Assembly (NCBI RefSeq): GCF_946479415.1
Contig: NZ_CAMLFY010000008.1
Location: 14,591 to 78,590, forward strand
DNA length: 64,000 nucleotides
Direction: 5' to 3'
DNA from: an uncultured Shinella sp.
GTDB taxonomy: Bacteria; Pseudomonadota; Alphaproteobacteria; Rhizobiales; Rhizobiaceae
This document shows positions 53,124 through 61,747 of the stretch, piece after piece (position 1 is the first letter of the stretch; each line of letters opens with the position of its first letter). Both the position numbers and the translations under genes were made by a program. The notes under the pieces are model-generated. The model made no database searches. It saw nothing but the letters and a program-made list of their open reading frames with translations, and was not told where the DNA came from.

Positions 53124-53361
53124 CGTGTTCCCCTGATTTTCCGGCGGTTCGACCGCTTCGATGCCTCTTTTTCTCACGGCGCACGGCGCGGCCCTGTCAC
53201 CGCGGTAACAAGGTGAGAGGCCAAGGATTTTCACCGGGAAAGACCTTCGCCCGCTTGACCGGACGAGCGCGGAGCGCGATAAAGCGTGCCATGAAAACGG
53301 TACTCTGCATTCGCCGGAGCATTATTCGCTAGCGCACGCGCTGGCCCGGCCGTTTTCGTCC

Positions 53362-53416
53362 CCCAAAATCCCTGGATGACAAACGACCCGGCCAGCCGGG
53401 TTTTGCATTTTGGGAG
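53362..53416 (+). promoter_or_regulatory. Foldable cysS leader that can sequester the ribosome site
   Basis: Perfect outer stem CCCAAAAT (53362-53369) / ATTTTGGG (53407-53414) encloses an inner hairpin CCCGG-CCAG-CCGGG (53387-53400) followed by TTTT. The outer 3' arm overlaps GGGAG, the cysS ribosome site (53412-53416), 6 nt before the ATG. This could act as attenuator or translational switch. Between 53124 and this element no gene was seen. Confidence 0.5.
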
Positions 53417-53422
53417 ACTTCC

Positions 53423-54856
53423 ATGGCCGAAAAGCCGGTCCTGTCGCTGTACAACACGCTCACGCGCTCGAAGGGGGCTTTTGCGCCCATCGATCCCGAC
53501 AATGTGCGCATGTATGTCTGCGGCCCGACGGTCTATGACTTCGCCCATATCGGCAATGCACGCCCGGTCATCGTCTTCGACGTGCTGTTCCGCCTGCTGC
53601 GCCACGTCTATGGCGAAAACCACGTCACCTATGCCCGCAACATCACTGACGTCGACGACAAGATCAACGCGCGGGCGCTGCGTGATTTCGGCACCGAGAT
53701 CGCAAACGGCACGCTCTCGCTCAACGAGGCGATCCGCCGCGTGACGGAGAAGACGGCGAACCAGTTCCATGCCGATATCGTTGCACTCGGCGCCATGCAG
53801 CCGACGCATGAGCCGCGCGCCACCGAATTCGTGCAGCCGCGCGACGACGGCAAGGTCGACATGATCACGCTGATCGGGCGCCTGATCGAACGCGGCCATG
53901 CCTATCAGGCCGGCGGCGAGGTGTTGTTCGATACCCAGTCGATGGCCGACTATGGCGACCTTTCCAAGCGTCCCCTCGACGAGCAGCAGGCCGGTGCCCG
54001 CATCGCCGTCGATGCGCACAAGAAGAACCCCGGCGATTTCGTGCTCTGGAAGCTGTCGTCGCCGGAAGAGCCGGGCTGGGACAGCCCCTGGGGCCGCGGC
54101 CGTCCGGGTTGGCATATCGAGTGCTCCGCCATGTCGGCCGCCTATCTGGGCGAGACCTTCGATATCCACGGCGGCGGGCTCGACCTGATCTTTCCCCATC
54201 ACGAGAACGAGATCGCCCAGTCGCGCTGCGCGCACGGCACCAAGGTCATGTCGAATGTCTGGATGCACAACGGCTTCCTGCAGGTCGAAGGCCGCAAGAT
54301 GTCGAAGTCGGAAGGCAATTTCTTCACGATCGCCGAACTGCTGCACGAGGAGAAGTTCGGCGGCCGCAAATGGCCGGGCGAGGTGCTGCGCCTCGCCATG
54401 CTGATGACGCATTACCGCGAGCCCATCGACTTCTCCGTCAAGCGCCTGGAAGAGGCCGAACGCCTCATCGCCAAGTGGCCGGCCGGCGGCAACCAGGCCG
54501 AAGGCCGCGTGGACGCGACCGTGCTGACGCCGCTCTACGACGACCTCAACACCGTCGGCGCCGTGCAGGCGCTGCACGCGCTCGCCCAATGCGCCAACAA
54601 CGACCCGCTGATGCTGCCCGTCTTCGCCGCCAGCGCCGAGCTTCTCGGCGTCCTGCCGAAAAAGGCCGAGGTTTCCAAGGCTTTGGAGGACAGCATCGAA
54701 AGCCTCATCCAACTGCGCCTGGAAATGCTGAAGGCGAAAAACTTCGCCGAAGCCGACAAACTCCGCGACGACCTCGCCGCCAAGGGCATCCAGCTCAAGG
54801 ACGGCAAGGACCCGGCGACGGGCGAGCGGGTGACGACGTGGGAGGTGAAGCGGTGA
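53423..54856 (+). CDS. cysS: Cysteinyl-tRNA synthetase
   Basis: 477 residues, the usual CysRS length. Class I signatures: '[20 protein letters not shown]' (the HIGN form of HIGH with the first Zn Cys), '[20 protein letters not shown]' (second Zn Cys), '[16 protein letters not shown]' and '[14 protein letters not shown]' (KMSKS). It charges tRNA-Cys in the cytoplasm. A hairpin-rich leader overlaps its ribosome site. It is followed by vapBC. Confidence 0.98.
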   Translation: MAEKPVLSLYNTLTRSKGAFAPIDPDNVRMYVCGPTVYDFAHIGNARPVIVFDVLFRLLRHVYGENHVTYARNITDVDDKINARALRDFGTEIANGTLSLNEAIRRVTEKTANQFHADIVALGAMQPTHEPRATEFVQPRDDGKVDMITLIGRLIERGHAYQAGGEVLFDTQSMADYGDLSKRPLDEQQAGARIAVDAHKKNPGDFVLWKLSSPEEPGWDSPWGRGRPGWHIECSAMSAAYLGETFDIHGGGLDLIFPHHENEIAQSRCAHGTKVMSNVWMHNGFLQVEGRKMSKSEGNFFTIAELLHEEKFGGRKWPGEVLRLAMLMTHYREPIDFSVKRLEEAERLIAKWPAGGNQAEGRVDATVLTPLYDDLNTVGAVQALHALAQCANNDPLMLPVFAASAELLGVLPKKAEVSKALEDSIESLIQLRLEMLKAKNFAEADKLRDDLAAKGIQLKDGKDPATGERVTTWEVKR

Positions 54857-54881
54857 GGTTGTCTGGAGCTTGGTGAAGGCC

Positions 54882-54895
54882 TATGCTTTGGCATA
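54882..54895. promoter_or_regulatory. Palindrome upstream of second vapBC
   Basis: TATGC-TTTG-GCATA, perfect 5-bp arms, 24 bases before the vapB start. Likely an autoregulatory VapBC operator; no separate -35/-10 was recognised with confidence. Confidence 0.45.
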
Positions 54896-54918
54896 TGCCG
54901 TGAGCGATGGAGGTCGCT

Positions 54919-55191
54919 ATGAGTGCAAGACCGCAGGAAATGCCTGAAGCAGCGCAGGAGCGGGAGGTGAAGCTTTTCCGCAACGGCCGCAATCAGGCCG
55001 TTCGCATTCCCGTCGAGTTCGAACTCCCGGGAAACGAAGCCGTCATGCGCAAGGAAGGCGACCGCCTCATTCTTGAGCCGAAGCCCAGAAAAATGGGGCT
55101 GGCCGCCCTGCTTGCGACCTTCGAACCCTGGCAAGGCGACTTTCCGGAACTCGACGAAACGACGCCGCCCCCTGAGGACGTCGAGCTGTGA
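54919..55191 (+). CDS. vapB: VapB-type antitoxin (AbrB fold)
   Basis: 90 residues from ATG 54919, which has GGAGG 6 nt upstream; ATG 54907 would overlap that site. The AbrB DNA-binding part reads 'REVKLFRNGRNQAVRIPVEF' with 'RLILEPKPRK', and the C-terminal region ('LATFEPWQGDFPELDETTPP') is the usual toxin-binding tail. It overlaps vapC by GTGA. It differs from the vapB at 36462 in tail and length, so the two loci are not duplicates. Confidence 0.92.
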   Translation: MSARPQEMPEAAQEREVKLFRNGRNQAVRIPVEFELPGNEAVMRKEGDRLILEPKPRKMGLAALLATFEPWQGDFPELDETTPPPEDVEL

Positions 55192-55604
55192 CCGCCTTCC
55201 GCTACATGCTCGACACAAACGTCATCTCGGACATGGTTCGCAATCCCGAGGGTGCGGCCGCCGGTCGGGCGACCGCGGTGCCGACGGACGAGCTCTGTAC
55301 AAGCGCCATCGTTGTTTCGGAATTGCGTTATGGCTTAAGGAAAAAAGGCGCCGTTTCTCTGGCTCGTCGTGTCGAGGCCGTTCTGGAGGAGATCACGATC
55401 CTTCCCTACGATCCGCCGGTCTCCTTCGCCTATGCGCAAACGCGCGATGCGCTCGAGCGTAAGGGACGGCCAATCGGCTATACCGACCTCTTCATCGCCG
55501 CCCATGCCCTCTCTCTCGACTTAACGCTCATCACCGCCAATGTCAGGGAATTCTCCCGCGTCGAAGGGTTGAGGGTCGAAAACTGGCTGGAGCCCCGCCC
55601 ATGA
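55188..55604 (+). CDS. vapC: VapC-type PIN domain ribonuclease toxin
   Basis: 138 residues from GTG 55188, which sits in the vapB stop (GTGA). PIN residues are 'FRYMLDTNVISDMVRN', 'AIVVSELRYGLRKK', 'IGYTDLFIAAHAL' and 'ITANVREFSRVEGLRVENWL'. The probable activity is site-specific RNA cleavage held by VapB. Its stop overlaps the first GFA gene by ATGA, unusual for a toxin gene, so the downstream genes are coupled to it. Confidence 0.94.
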   Translation: MTAFRYMLDTNVISDMVRNPEGAAAGRATAVPTDELCTSAIVVSELRYGLRKKGAVSLARRVEAVLEEITILPYDPPVSFAYAQTRDALERKGRPIGYTDLFIAAHALSLDLTLITANVREFSRVEGLRVENWLEPRP

Positions 55605-56083
55605 CCACGCCCTTCTACACCGGCGGATGCCAGTGCGGTACCGTGCGCTTTCATGTCGAGGGTGCGCTTGGCGATGCGTCGGTCTGTCATTGCCGCATGT
55701 GCCAGAAGGCGAGCGGTAATTTCTATCTGCCGCTCGTCTCCGTGCGCGACGCGAAGCTCACCTGGACGCGGGGCGGGCCGAAGCGGTTCCAGTCGTCGAA
55801 CCACGGTTTTCGCGGCTTCTGTGCGGATTGCGGCACGCCGCTGACCTATGAGGCACCGGATGGCGTGGCACTGACGATTGCCGCCTTCGACGATCCGGCC
55901 GAGATTGCGCCGCGCATCCAGTGGGGCATCGAGGCGAAGCTGCCCTATGTGGACGCAATCCCCGGCCTGCCGGGCGAGGACACGATGGCCGATCAGGACG
56001 CATCCTCGTTCCTCGCCGATCTCATCTCCTACCAGCACCCCGATCACGACACCGACGTCTGGCCGCCGGAGCGCAAGCGATGA
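55601..56083 (+). CDS. GFA/CENP-V family zinc protein (first of three tandem copies)
   Basis: 160 residues. The zinc site has 'GGCQCGTVRF' (C-x-C), 'CHCRMCQKASGNFYLPLVSV' and 'FCADCGTPLTYE' (CxxC), the standard GFA (glutathione-dependent formaldehyde-activating enzyme) pattern. Such proteins bind Zn and may add glutathione to aldehydes, but most have no proven activity. It starts in the vapC stop (ATGA) and its stop overlaps the second copy (ATGA). Confidence 0.9.
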   Translation: MTTPFYTGGCQCGTVRFHVEGALGDASVCHCRMCQKASGNFYLPLVSVRDAKLTWTRGGPKRFQSSNHGFRGFCADCGTPLTYEAPDGVALTIAAFDDPAEIAPRIQWGIEAKLPYVDAIPGLPGEDTMADQDASSFLADLISYQHPDHDTDVWPPERKR

Positions 56084-56571
56084 GCATTTCGCGCATCTAT
56101 ACGGGCGGCTGCCAGTGTGGTGCGGTGCGTTACCGCGTCGAGGGCACGCTCGGCGATCCGCATCTGTGCCATTGCCGCATGTGCCAGAAGGCGGCCGGCA
56201 ACTATTTCCTGCCGCTCGCCAATGCGCCGCGCGAAAAATTCTCGGTCACGCGCGGCGAGCCGGGCTGGTTCCAGTCGTCGGAAATCGTGCGGCGCGGTTT
56301 CTGTGCGGCCTGCGGCACGCCGCTGTTCTACGATGCGTCCGGTGCCGGCCATATCAATGTGACGCTCGGCTCGCTCGACGATCCCGACGACGTGCGCCCC
56401 ATCGCTCAGTCCGGCGTCGAAGCGCGCGTCGTCTTTTTCCAGCACCTGCCGAAGCTGCCGGAGAGCGAGAGCAATGAAGGCGAGGGCGGGGAGGAGCGGC
56501 ATGTGACCATCCGCGCCTCGAACCGCCAGCATCCCGACTACGACACCGACCATTGGCCGCCAGAAGATTGA
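56080..56571 (+). CDS. GFA/CENP-V family zinc protein (second of three)
   Basis: 163 residues. Same zinc pattern: 'GGCQCGAVRY', 'CHCRMCQKAAGNYFLPLANA' and 'FCAACGTPLFYDAS'. It is longer at the C-terminus ('SESNEGEGGEERHVTIRASN'), which is acidic and absent from copies one and three. The start overlaps the stop of copy one. The three copies agree in the zinc motifs but differ in loops, so they are old duplicates, not recent ones. Confidence 0.9.
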   Translation: MSISRIYTGGCQCGAVRYRVEGTLGDPHLCHCRMCQKAAGNYFLPLANAPREKFSVTRGEPGWFQSSEIVRRGFCAACGTPLFYDASGAGHINVTLGSLDDPDDVRPIAQSGVEARVVFFQHLPKLPESESNEGEGGEERHVTIRASNRQHPDYDTDHWPPED

Positions 56572-56588
56572 GAAACGGGGGAGTGAAG

Positions 56589-58018
<1,430 letters not shown>

Positions 58019-58038
58019 AGGCCGTGCCTGCCGTCTTC

Positions 58039-58194
58039 ACCCCCCTCTGGCCTGCCGGCCATCTCCCCCACAAGGGGGGAGATCGGCAGGTGGCAAGATC
58101 CGCGCTCGATCGGCAGCGTTTGAGATGGGCGAAAACGGCTCACCATCTAATCTCCCCCCATGTGGGGGAGATGGCCGGCAGGCCAGAGGGGGGT
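58039..58194. repeat. Compound palindromic intergenic repeat (RIME-like), copy 3
   Basis: 156 bases. The outer arms CCCCCCTCTGGCCTGCCGGC and the mirror ending CCGGCAGGCCAGAGGGGGGT keep pairing although the sequence differs from copies 1 and 2 (GGCC in place of GCCC). This compensatory change supports selection on the hairpin rather than on the sequence. Inner hairpins CTCCCCCACAAGGGGGGAG and CTCCCCCCATGTGGGGGAG are kept. It lies between pip and cimA. Confidence 0.9.
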
Positions 58195-58238
58195 ATCCCG
58201 CCCTCCACGAACAAGGATTCTCCCCAGGGAGGGAACAC

Positions 58239-59855
58239 ATGAAAAAAGACCGTATCCACCTTTTCGACACCACGCTCCGGGATGGCCAGCAGACGCCCGG
58301 CATCGATTTTTCCCTGGAGGATAAGATCGCCATTGCCGGCATGCTGGACGAGTTCGGCCTCGACTATGTCGAGGGCGGCTATCCCGGCGCCAATCCGACG
58401 GATACGGCTTTCTTCTCCAAGAAACGTACCGGCCGAGCGAAATTCGTCGCCTTCGGCATGACGAAGCGCGCCGGCGTCTCTGCGTCCAACGATCCGGGCC
58501 TCGCGGCTCTGCTCGATTCGCGCAGCGACGCGATCTGTCTCGTGGCGAAAAGCTGGGACTACCATGTGCGCGTGGCACTCGGCTGTTCCAACGAGGAGAA
58601 CCTCGAAAACATCGCGGAATCCGTCAAGGCCGTGGTCGCCTCGGGCCGCGAATCCCTGGTCGATTGCGAGCACTTCTTCGATGGCTACAAGGCCAATCCC
58701 GACTATGCACTCGCCTGCGCCACCACGGCCTTCGCCGCCGGCGCCCGCTGGGTGGTGCTTTGCGACACCAATGGCGGCACGCAGCCGTCGGAAGTGCAGG
58801 ACATCGTCAGGGCGGTGATCGCCGCCGGCGTGCCGGGCGACAATCTCGGCATCCATGCCCACAACGATACCGGACAGGCGATCGCCAATTCGCTCGCGGC
58901 GATGGAAGCCGGCGTGCGCCAGATCCAGGGCACGCTGAACGGCATCGGCGAACGCTGCGGCAACGCCAACCTCGTGACGCTGATCCCGACGCTGGCCCTG
59001 AAGGAAGCCTATAACGAGCGCTTCGAGATCGGCATCGACACGGAAAAGCTCGCCGGCCTCACCAAGCTCGCCCATACCTTCGACGAGCTGCTCAATCGCT
59101 CGCCGGATCACCAGGCACCCTATGTCGGCGCCTCCGCCTTCGCCACCAAGGCCGGTATCCACGCGTCGGCGTTGCTCAAGGACCCGCGCACCTACGAACA
59201 TGTCACGCCCGAGAGCGTCGGCAATCTGCGCAAGGTCATGGTGTCGGACCAGGGCGGAAAGGCCAATTTTATCAACGCGCTGAAGCTGCGTGGCATTACC
59301 GTGCGCAAGGACGATCCGAAGCTCGACCAGCTCATCCAGATCGTCAAGGAGCGCGAGGCGACCGGCTATGCCTATGAGGGCGCGGATGCGAGCTTTGCGC
59401 TGCTCGCCTATCGCACGCTCGGTACGGTGCCGGAATTCTTCCATGTCGAAAGCTTCCGTGTGATGGTCGAGCGCCGCTATGATGCCAACGGCCAGCTGAA
59501 AACCGTCTCGGAAGCGGTGGTGCGGGTCATCGTCGATGGTGAGACCATGATGTCCGTCGCCGAGGGGCACGGCCCGGTCAACGCGCTCGACCTGGCGCTC
59601 AGAAAGGACCTCGGCAAATATCAGGCCGAGATCGCCGATCTGGAGCTGGCGGATTACAAGGTGCGTATCCTCAATGGCGGCACGGAAGCCATAACCCGCG
59701 TGCTGATCGAATCGACCGACGCCTCCGGCGCGCGCTGGTGGACGGTCGGCGTCTCCGACAACATCATCGACGCCTCCTTCCAGGCGCTGATGGATTCCAT
59801 CATCTACAAGCTCTTGAAGAACCGCGGCGAGGCGGGCAGGGAGACGGCAGAGTGA
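58239..59855 (+). CDS. cimA: (R)-citramalate synthase
   Basis: 538 residues from ATG 58239 with AGGGAGGG upstream. The LeuA-like TIM barrel 'IHLFDTTLRDGQQTPGIDFS', 'VLCDTNGGTQPSEV' and 'LGIHAHNDTGQAIANSLAAM' carries the metal ligands, with 'GTLNGIGERCGNANLV', followed by the long C-terminal regulatory domain. The 'DTTLRDGQQTPG' and length separate CimA from isopropylmalate and homocitrate synthases. It condenses pyruvate and acetyl-CoA to citramalate for isoleucine made without threonine. Confidence 0.95.
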   Translation: MKKDRIHLFDTTLRDGQQTPGIDFSLEDKIAIAGMLDEFGLDYVEGGYPGANPTDTAFFSKKRTGRAKFVAFGMTKRAGVSASNDPGLAALLDSRSDAICLVAKSWDYHVRVALGCSNEENLENIAESVKAVVASGRESLVDCEHFFDGYKANPDYALACATTAFAAGARWVVLCDTNGGTQPSEVQDIVRAVIAAGVPGDNLGIHAHNDTGQAIANSLAAMEAGVRQIQGTLNGIGERCGNANLVTLIPTLALKEAYNERFEIGIDTEKLAGLTKLAHTFDELLNRSPDHQAPYVGASAFATKAGIHASALLKDPRTYEHVTPESVGNLRKVMVSDQGGKANFINALKLRGITVRKDDPKLDQLIQIVKEREATGYAYEGADASFALLAYRTLGTVPEFFHVESFRVMVERRYDANGQLKTVSEAVVRVIVDGETMMSVAEGHGPVNALDLALRKDLGKYQAEIADLELADYKVRILNGGTEAITRVLIESTDASGARWWTVGVSDNIIDASFQALMDSIIYKLLKNRGEAGRETAE

Positions 59856-59965
59856 AGCGGAAGGTTCAGCATCGCTCATCCGTCCCTTCACCCGAATGAA
59901 TTGGTATATTCACGGCCATTGGAGTATCCCGTCGAAAAATTCATAAATCGACGGGAAATGACACC

Positions 59966-60910
59966 ATGGCCGACGCAAATTCCACAAGCGCGCCCCAGAC
60001 GGGCGATTCGCCGCGCGGTTTCGCCTTCGCGCTGACGGCTTACGTGCTCTGGGGCTTCCTGCCGTTCTTCATGAAGGCCGTCGCACATATCCCGGCACCC
60101 GAAGTGGTGGCGCACCGCATCATCTGGTCGGTGCCGCTGGCTGGTCTCGTGCTGGTCTGGCTCGGCCGCACGTCGGAAATCAAGGCGGCGCTGCGCTCAC
60201 CGCGCATGATCGCCATGGCGACGCTGACGGCGGTGCTCATCACCATCAACTGGGGCATCTATGTCTGGGCGATCGGCGCAGGCCGCGCCATCGAGACGGC
60301 GCTCGGCTACTATATCAACCCGCTGTTCTCGATTTTCCTCGGCGCCGTTCTCCTGAAGGAAAAGCTGGACCGGGCGCAGATCGCGGCAATCGCCTTGGCC
60401 GCCGTCGCCGTTGCCATTCTCGCCTTCGATGCGGGTGGCCTGCCGTGGGTGTCGCTGAGCCTTTGCATTTCCTGGGGTTTTTACGCCTTCTGCCGCAAGA
60501 CGCTGCCGATCGGTCCAAACCAGGGCTTCTTCCTGGAGGTGCTGATCCTCAGCGTGCCCGCGATCGGCTACATCATCTGGCTGGAATCGACGGGGCAGGG
60601 CCATTTCGGCGATACGGGCATGACGGACGTGCTGTTGCTTCTGTCCTGCGGTTTCGTTACCGCGGTCCCGCTGATGGTCTATGCCAACGGTGCCAAGCTC
60701 CTCAGGCTCTCCACCATCGGCATCATGCAGTATATCGCGCCGACGATGATCTTCATCATCGCCGTCTTCGCCTTCGGCGAGCCTTTCGGCACGACCAAGC
60801 TCATTGCCTTCGTCTTCATCTGGGCCGCCCTCTTCATCTATTCCGGCTCGATGCTGCGCAGTGCTCGCGCGCGCCGCGTGGCTGCCGCCGAACTGAAACC
60901 TGCCGAATAG
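59966..60910 (+). CDS. rarD: EamA family transporter RarD
   Basis: 314 residues with about ten membrane helices. 'FALTAYVLWGFLPFFMKAVA', 'PAPEVVAHRIIWSVPLAGLV', 'NWGIYVWAIGAGRAIETALG' and 'YYINPLFSIFLGAVLLKEKL' are the conserved RarD elements of the drug/metabolite transporter superfamily. The substrate is unknown. GGGAAATGACACC is a weak ribosome site. A bidirectional terminator follows, shared with the LOG gene. Confidence 0.93.
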   Translation: MADANSTSAPQTGDSPRGFAFALTAYVLWGFLPFFMKAVAHIPAPEVVAHRIIWSVPLAGLVLVWLGRTSEIKAALRSPRMIAMATLTAVLITINWGIYVWAIGAGRAIETALGYYINPLFSIFLGAVLLKEKLDRAQIAAIALAAVAVAILAFDAGGLPWVSLSLCISWGFYAFCRKTLPIGPNQGFFLEVLILSVPAIGYIIWLESTGQGHFGDTGMTDVLLLLSCGFVTAVPLMVYANGAKLLRLSTIGIMQYIAPTMIFIIAVFAFGEPFGTTKLIAFVFIWAALFIYSGSMLRSARARRVAAAELKPAE

Positions 60911-60916
60911 GCATAA

Positions 60917-60946
60917 AAAAACCGGAGGTCGCCGACCTCCGGTTTT
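60917..60946. terminator. Bidirectional terminator between rarD and the LOG gene
   Basis: Stem ACCGGAGGTC / GACCTCCGGT with a GCC loop, A-run on the left and TTTT on the right, so it can end transcripts from both sides. Confidence 0.9.
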
Positions 60947-60966
60947 CATGCGTTCCAGCCAAGATC

Positions 60967-61587
60967 CTAGAGACGGGCGATGATTTCCGATTCGCCGTCA
61001 CGGTCCACGTCGCTGGCCCAATGGTTCACAAGTGCCGCGACGATCTCTTCCGGATCGTCGATCACGAGCGGCTGGACGAGATGGGCGGTGTGGATGAAGC
61101 CTTCATCGGCCATGTGGCGGATGAGCTTCAGCATCGGATCCCAGAAGCCGCCGATATTGGCGAAGACCATCGGCTTGCGATGCCGGCCGAGCTGCGCCCA
61201 GGTCATCACCTCGACGATCTCTTCCAGCGTGCCGATGCCGCCCGGCAGCGCCACGAAGGCGTCGGCGCGGTCGAACATCTTGTGTTTGCGCTCATGCATG
61301 TCGGGCGTGATGATCAGCTCGCTGAGCTGGCCCAGGGAATGACGGGTGGCCTCCATATCCACGAGGAATTGCGGTATGATGCCGGTGACGCGGCCGCCAT
61401 GCGAGAGCACGCCGCTGGCAACCGCGCCCATGATGCCCTTGGTGCCGCCGCCATAGACGAGGCGCAGGTGATTTTCCGCCATTGCCTTGCCGAGAAGCCG
61501 CCCGGCATTGATGTAGGAAGAATCACGGCCGGGCTGGGAGCCGCAATAGACGCAGACGGATCGAATCGGAAGGTTTTGTTCGCTCAT
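60967..61587 (-). CDS. LOG family protein (cytokinin riboside monophosphate hydrolase-like)
   Basis: 206 residues from ATG 61587. Signature motifs 'VCVYCGSQPG', 'LRLVYGGGTKGIMGAVASGV' and 'ALPGGIGTLEEIVEVMTWAQ' (PGGxGTxxE) match the LOG family, which hydrolyses nucleoside 5'-monophosphates at the N-glycosidic bond. In plants and some bacteria this activates cytokinins; in others the role is nucleotide salvage. It is convergent with rarD and divergent from the LysM gene. Confidence 0.93.
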   Translation of the reverse strand: MSEQNLPIRSVCVYCGSQPGRDSSYINAGRLLGKAMAENHLRLVYGGGTKGIMGAVASGVLSHGGRVTGIIPQFLVDMEATRHSLGQLSELIITPDMHERKHKMFDRADAFVALPGGIGTLEEIVEVMTWAQLGRHRKPMVFANIGGFWDPMLKLIRHMADEGFIHTAHLVQPLVIDDPEEIVAALVNHWASDVDRDGESEIIARL

Positions 61588-61747
61588 GGTCCGATTCAGC
61601 CACCCGGCCGGATGCCCGTCAAGGATAATGACGGAAAAAGAGAGGGCCTGATGCCCCGGAATGCCCCCGAAAGCTTGTGCAAGGCATTGGGAATCGATAG
61701 CAATTTCCATAGGGGACTCCCGGGAAACCGGGACAGAGAGAGATTTG

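Noticed and set aside
53376..53744. An upstream open frame (leader peptide) before cysS
   Set aside because: The ATG at 53376 opens a frame with no early stop and no Cys codon run, so it is not an attenuator peptide; the hairpin explains the region better.
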